Assembly: GCA_035550595.1 (NCBI GenBank)
Contig: DASZOV010000180.1
Coordinates: 1-24,695 of the forward strand
Reading direction: 5' to 3'
Origin: CALFMR01 sp035550595
GTDB taxonomy: Bacteria > Acidobacteriota > Vicinamibacteria > Vicinamibacterales > SCN-69-37
DNA length: 24,695 nt
Every line of letters starts with the position of its first letter. The first letter of the stretch is position 1. The notes under the pieces were generated by a model. The model was given only the letters and a program-made list of their open reading frames with translations. It was not told the DNA's origin and ran no database searches. Positions 24,410-24,695 of the stretch are shown piece by piece. The position numbers and the translations under genes are program-made.

Positions 24410-24695
24410 GTCGTACCGCAACGTGATGGCGATCGCGTCCAAGGAGCTGCGAAGCTCGTTCGCGTCGCCGGTCGCCTGGGTGATGCTCGGGCTGTTCGCC
24501 GTGATTTTCGGGTACTTCTTCAACACGTACCTGTACTACTTCGTGCGGCAAGGCATGCAGTCGCAGTTCGGGCAGACGCCGCAGGTGAACGTCAACAACG
24601 ACATGATCCGGCCGCTCCTGCAGAACGCGAGCGTGCTCGTCCTGTTCCTGCTGCCGATGATCACGATGAAGACGTACTCGGAGGAAAAGCGGTCC
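24402..24695 (+). CDS. ABC-2 type permease (GldF-like), cut by window end
   Basis: 98 codons are visible from ATG 24402, with GGAGG (24391-24395) 6 nt before it. The sequence begins MGRSYRNVMAIASKELRSSF, followed by a first membrane helix (WVMLGLFAVIFGYFF) and a polar periplasmic loop. A second helix (VLVLFLLPMITMKTY) leads to EEKRS. The KEL at the start and the SEEKR after helix 2 are typical of ABC-2/GldF permeases. The rest of the protein, and perhaps a GldG partner, lie beyond the window. Confidence 0.9.
   Translation, partial: MGRSYRNVMAIASKELRSSFASPVAWVMLGLFAVIFGYFFNTYLYYFVRQGMQSQFGQTPQVNVNNDMIRPLLQNASVLVLFLLPMITMKTYSEEKRS

Overview
This is a GC-rich bacterial chromosome segment of 24.7 kb. 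Most coding frames are packed tightly, with 4-bp ATGA/GTGA start-stop overlaps. The gene families fit a Gram-negative, environmental, high-GC lineage: a Wzx/Wzy-type surface polysaccharide locus, LysW-like and LarE proteins, a PilZ protein, a Gld-type ABC transporter, and GC-rich hairpin repeats between genes. My best guess is Acidobacteriota (Vicinamibacteria-like). That is inference only; the window has no rRNA or other phylogenetic marker.

Region 1 (1-17.8 kb) is a surface polysaccharide (O-antigen/capsule) locus. One plus-strand gene at the left edge, a 5'-truncated WbpM/PglF-type UDP-GlcNAc 4,6-dehydratase, converges on a long minus-strand array. In transcription order the array holds: a WecA/WbpL-type priming phosphotransferase, a Wzx-like flippase, a Wzy-like polymerase, a GT4 glycosyltransferase, an SDR reductase/epimerase, another GT4 and a GalE-like epimerase. 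Next come a WbuB-like glycosyltransferase, an RmlD-like reductase, a FnlA/WbjB/CapE-type dehydratase-epimerase and a FnlC/WbjD-type 2-epimerase. The last three genes are a tiny YLDPGTGS membrane protein, a membrane-anchored sulfatase-superfamily protein and a methyltransferase whose N-terminal half carries a kinase-like catalytic loop. The FnlA/RmlD-like/FnlC/WbuB-like block is a complete route to a UDP-2-acetamido-2,6-dideoxy-L-hexose plus its transferase. The RmlD-type reductase points to L-QuiNAc (or L-RhaNAc) rather than L-FucNAc. The final trio looks like an under-described tailoring module.

Region 2 (17.8-20.6 kb) is mixed. A ParD/ParE-type toxin-antitoxin pair appears to be transcribed leaderless from a promoter abutting the ATG. 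After a small REP-like palindrome comes a two-gene operon on the minus strand, a LysW-like zinc-ribbon protein with a very long acidic tail followed by LarE, with a visible promoter. A receiver-like/PilZ protein is divergent from it. A 198-bp element with near-perfect 35-bp inverted ends separates the PilZ gene from the next operon.

Region 3 (20.6-23.0 kb) is a zinc/cadmium/lead resistance operon: an ArsR/SmtB-family sensor with both alpha3-type cysteines and a full alpha5 Zn site, followed by a ZntA-type P1B ATPase. A perfect operator palindrome sits inside the promoter spacer.

Region 4 (23.0-24.7 kb) starts with about 450 bp of non-coding DNA. It holds tandem degenerate repeats of about 73 bp whose hairpins show compensatory base changes. 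A good sigma70-type promoter, a leader hairpin, and a GldA-type ABC ATPase with the start of its permease follow.
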